From the NCBI GenBank assembly GCA_009779895.1, contig WRBB01000023.1:1-45380 (forward strand): a DNA stretch of 45,380 bases, given 5' to 3'. Positions 45,032 through 45,380 of this stretch are shown here, in pieces (position 1 is the first letter of the stretch; each line of letters starts with the position of its first letter). Origin of the DNA: Lachnospiraceae bacterium. GTDB taxonomy: Bacteria; Bacillota; Clostridia; Lachnospirales; Lachnospiraceae. The notes beneath the pieces are model-generated. The model ran no database searches, was not told the origin of the DNA, and saw nothing but the letters and a program-made list of their open reading frames with translations. Position numbers and translations under genes: made by a program.

Positions 45032-45380
45032 TTATTTCAATTGTAACTCTTTTATCATCTCATTTATCACATAAATATCTTCAAGCAAATCGTCTGCAAT
45101 TGTTTCCGGGGATTGTCCTTTGGTCAATTTCTTTTGAATCAACTTCGTTAAAATTTCTTTTCTGCCTTGCTCTAATCCTTGCTCTAATCCTTGCTCTAAT
45201 CCTTGCTCTAATCCTTGCTCTAATCCTTGCTCTAATCCTTGCTCTAATCCTTGCTCTAATCCCTGCTCCAAACCACGCTTTATGCCTTGCTCTAACCCTT
45301 GCTTTTCCGCTTCTTCTCTTACATAAGCTTCTCGCATCGCTTTAGACCAACGGGCTTTTTCTTGGGCCTCATATATCAAA
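45032..45380 (-). CDS. Rpn-type PD-(D/E)XK nuclease/transposase, C-terminal part
   Basis: The frame is open to the right edge, so only the last 115 residues are seen. They comprise a helical segment with YEAQEKARWSKAMREAYVREEAEKQ, then GLEQGIKR and nine GLEQ units, and the C-terminus EDIYVINEMIKELQLK. This GxEQG-repeat tail followed by a short helical end is typical of Rpn/YhgA-family recombination-promoting nucleases annotated as PD-(D/E)XK transposases. The catalytic domain lies outside the window. The coiled-coil gene follows after 41 nt. Confidence 0.75.
   Translation of the reverse strand, partial: LIYEAQEKARWSKAMREAYVREEAEKQGLEQGIKRGLEQGLEQGLEQGLEQGLEQGLEQGLEQGLEQGLEQGRKEILTKLIQKKLTKGQSPETIADDLLEDIYVINEMIKELQLK
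45167..45274. repeat. 12-bp tandem repeat coding GLEQ
   Basis: Eight exact copies of TTGCTCTAATCC on the plus strand (45167-45262) are followed by one diverged copy, each encoding GLEQ on the minus strand. The exact identity suggests recent expansion. Confidence 0.9.

Noticed and set aside
45167-45274. CRISPR array or mobile repeat at the right edge
   Set aside because: The 12-bp units are contiguous without spacers and keep a coding frame.
45025-45345. Plus-strand open frame with an LALI-type repeat opposite the Rpn gene
   Set aside because: It is the antisense reading of the 12-bp GLEQ repeat, without a ribosome binding site, and the minus frame matches a known protein family.

Overview
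The window looks like a chromosomal segment of a low-GC, Gram-positive, anaerobic member of the Clostridia (Lachnospirales-like by gene content). This is inferred, not searched. Supporting signs are strong purine-rich ribosome binding sites, a ferredoxin-linked 2-oxoacid oxidoreductase with an ADP-forming acyl-CoA synthetase, YesM/YesN-type and LytTR regulators, WxL and sortase-type surface proteins, paired UPF0210/UPF0237 genes, and an Rpn-type transposase/nuclease with GLEQ repeats. No rRNA, tRNA, CRISPR array or complete insertion sequence was seen.

Layout. (1) 1-2973: a SipW-type signal peptidase followed by the start of an exported protein, preceded by two orphan LytTR response regulators. 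One is canonical. The other is AgrA-like, with Glu in place of the phospho-acceptor Asp and a leader that holds a short ORF interrupted by ten C residues. (2) 2992-4200: a lone DUF4143 ATPase. (3) 4330-14837: an amino-acid fermentation cluster on the minus strand, in transcription order: amino-acid dehydrogenase, MFS carrier, ferredoxin-type and alpha, beta, gamma subunits of a 2-oxoacid:ferredoxin oxidoreductase, ADP-forming acyl-CoA synthetase, aldehyde dehydrogenase, NhaC antiporter. (4) 15134-28411: an L-fucose-type locus with a divergent AraC regulator, FGGY kinase, FucI, a three-component sensor (AraC-type response regulator, YesM-type kinase, membrane-tethered sugar-binding protein), a ribose-type ABC importer with two different permeases, and FucU. 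(5) 28429-37342: housekeeping genes (tmcAL, degV-like, UPF0210, ACT, yycJ, coaE, polA, HAD phosphatase). (6) 37405-45380: a small unknown protein, a large WxL/B-repeat surface protein, queA, a beta-helix protein with an MPQTG sorting signal, a hendecad-repeat coiled-coil protein and the C-terminal end of an Rpn-type nuclease.

How it fits together. Region 3 reads as a pathway from amino acid to 2-oxoacid to acyl-CoA to organic acid with ATP formation. Region 4 covers sensing, import, mutarotation, isomerisation and phosphorylation of a 6-deoxy sugar, but no aldolase is present. The most unusual signal is regulatory. The two surface-protein genes at 41201 (minus) and 42750 (plus) share a 45-nt promoter block, 37 of 45 positions identical by hand alignment. 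It is built from 11-bp direct repeats with a 21-bp period, placed exactly 28 nt upstream of an extended -10. A different repeat pair with the same 21-bp period lies upstream of sipW. This geometry is that of LytTR-domain regulators, two of which are encoded at the other end of the window, so a surface-remodelling regulon is proposed.
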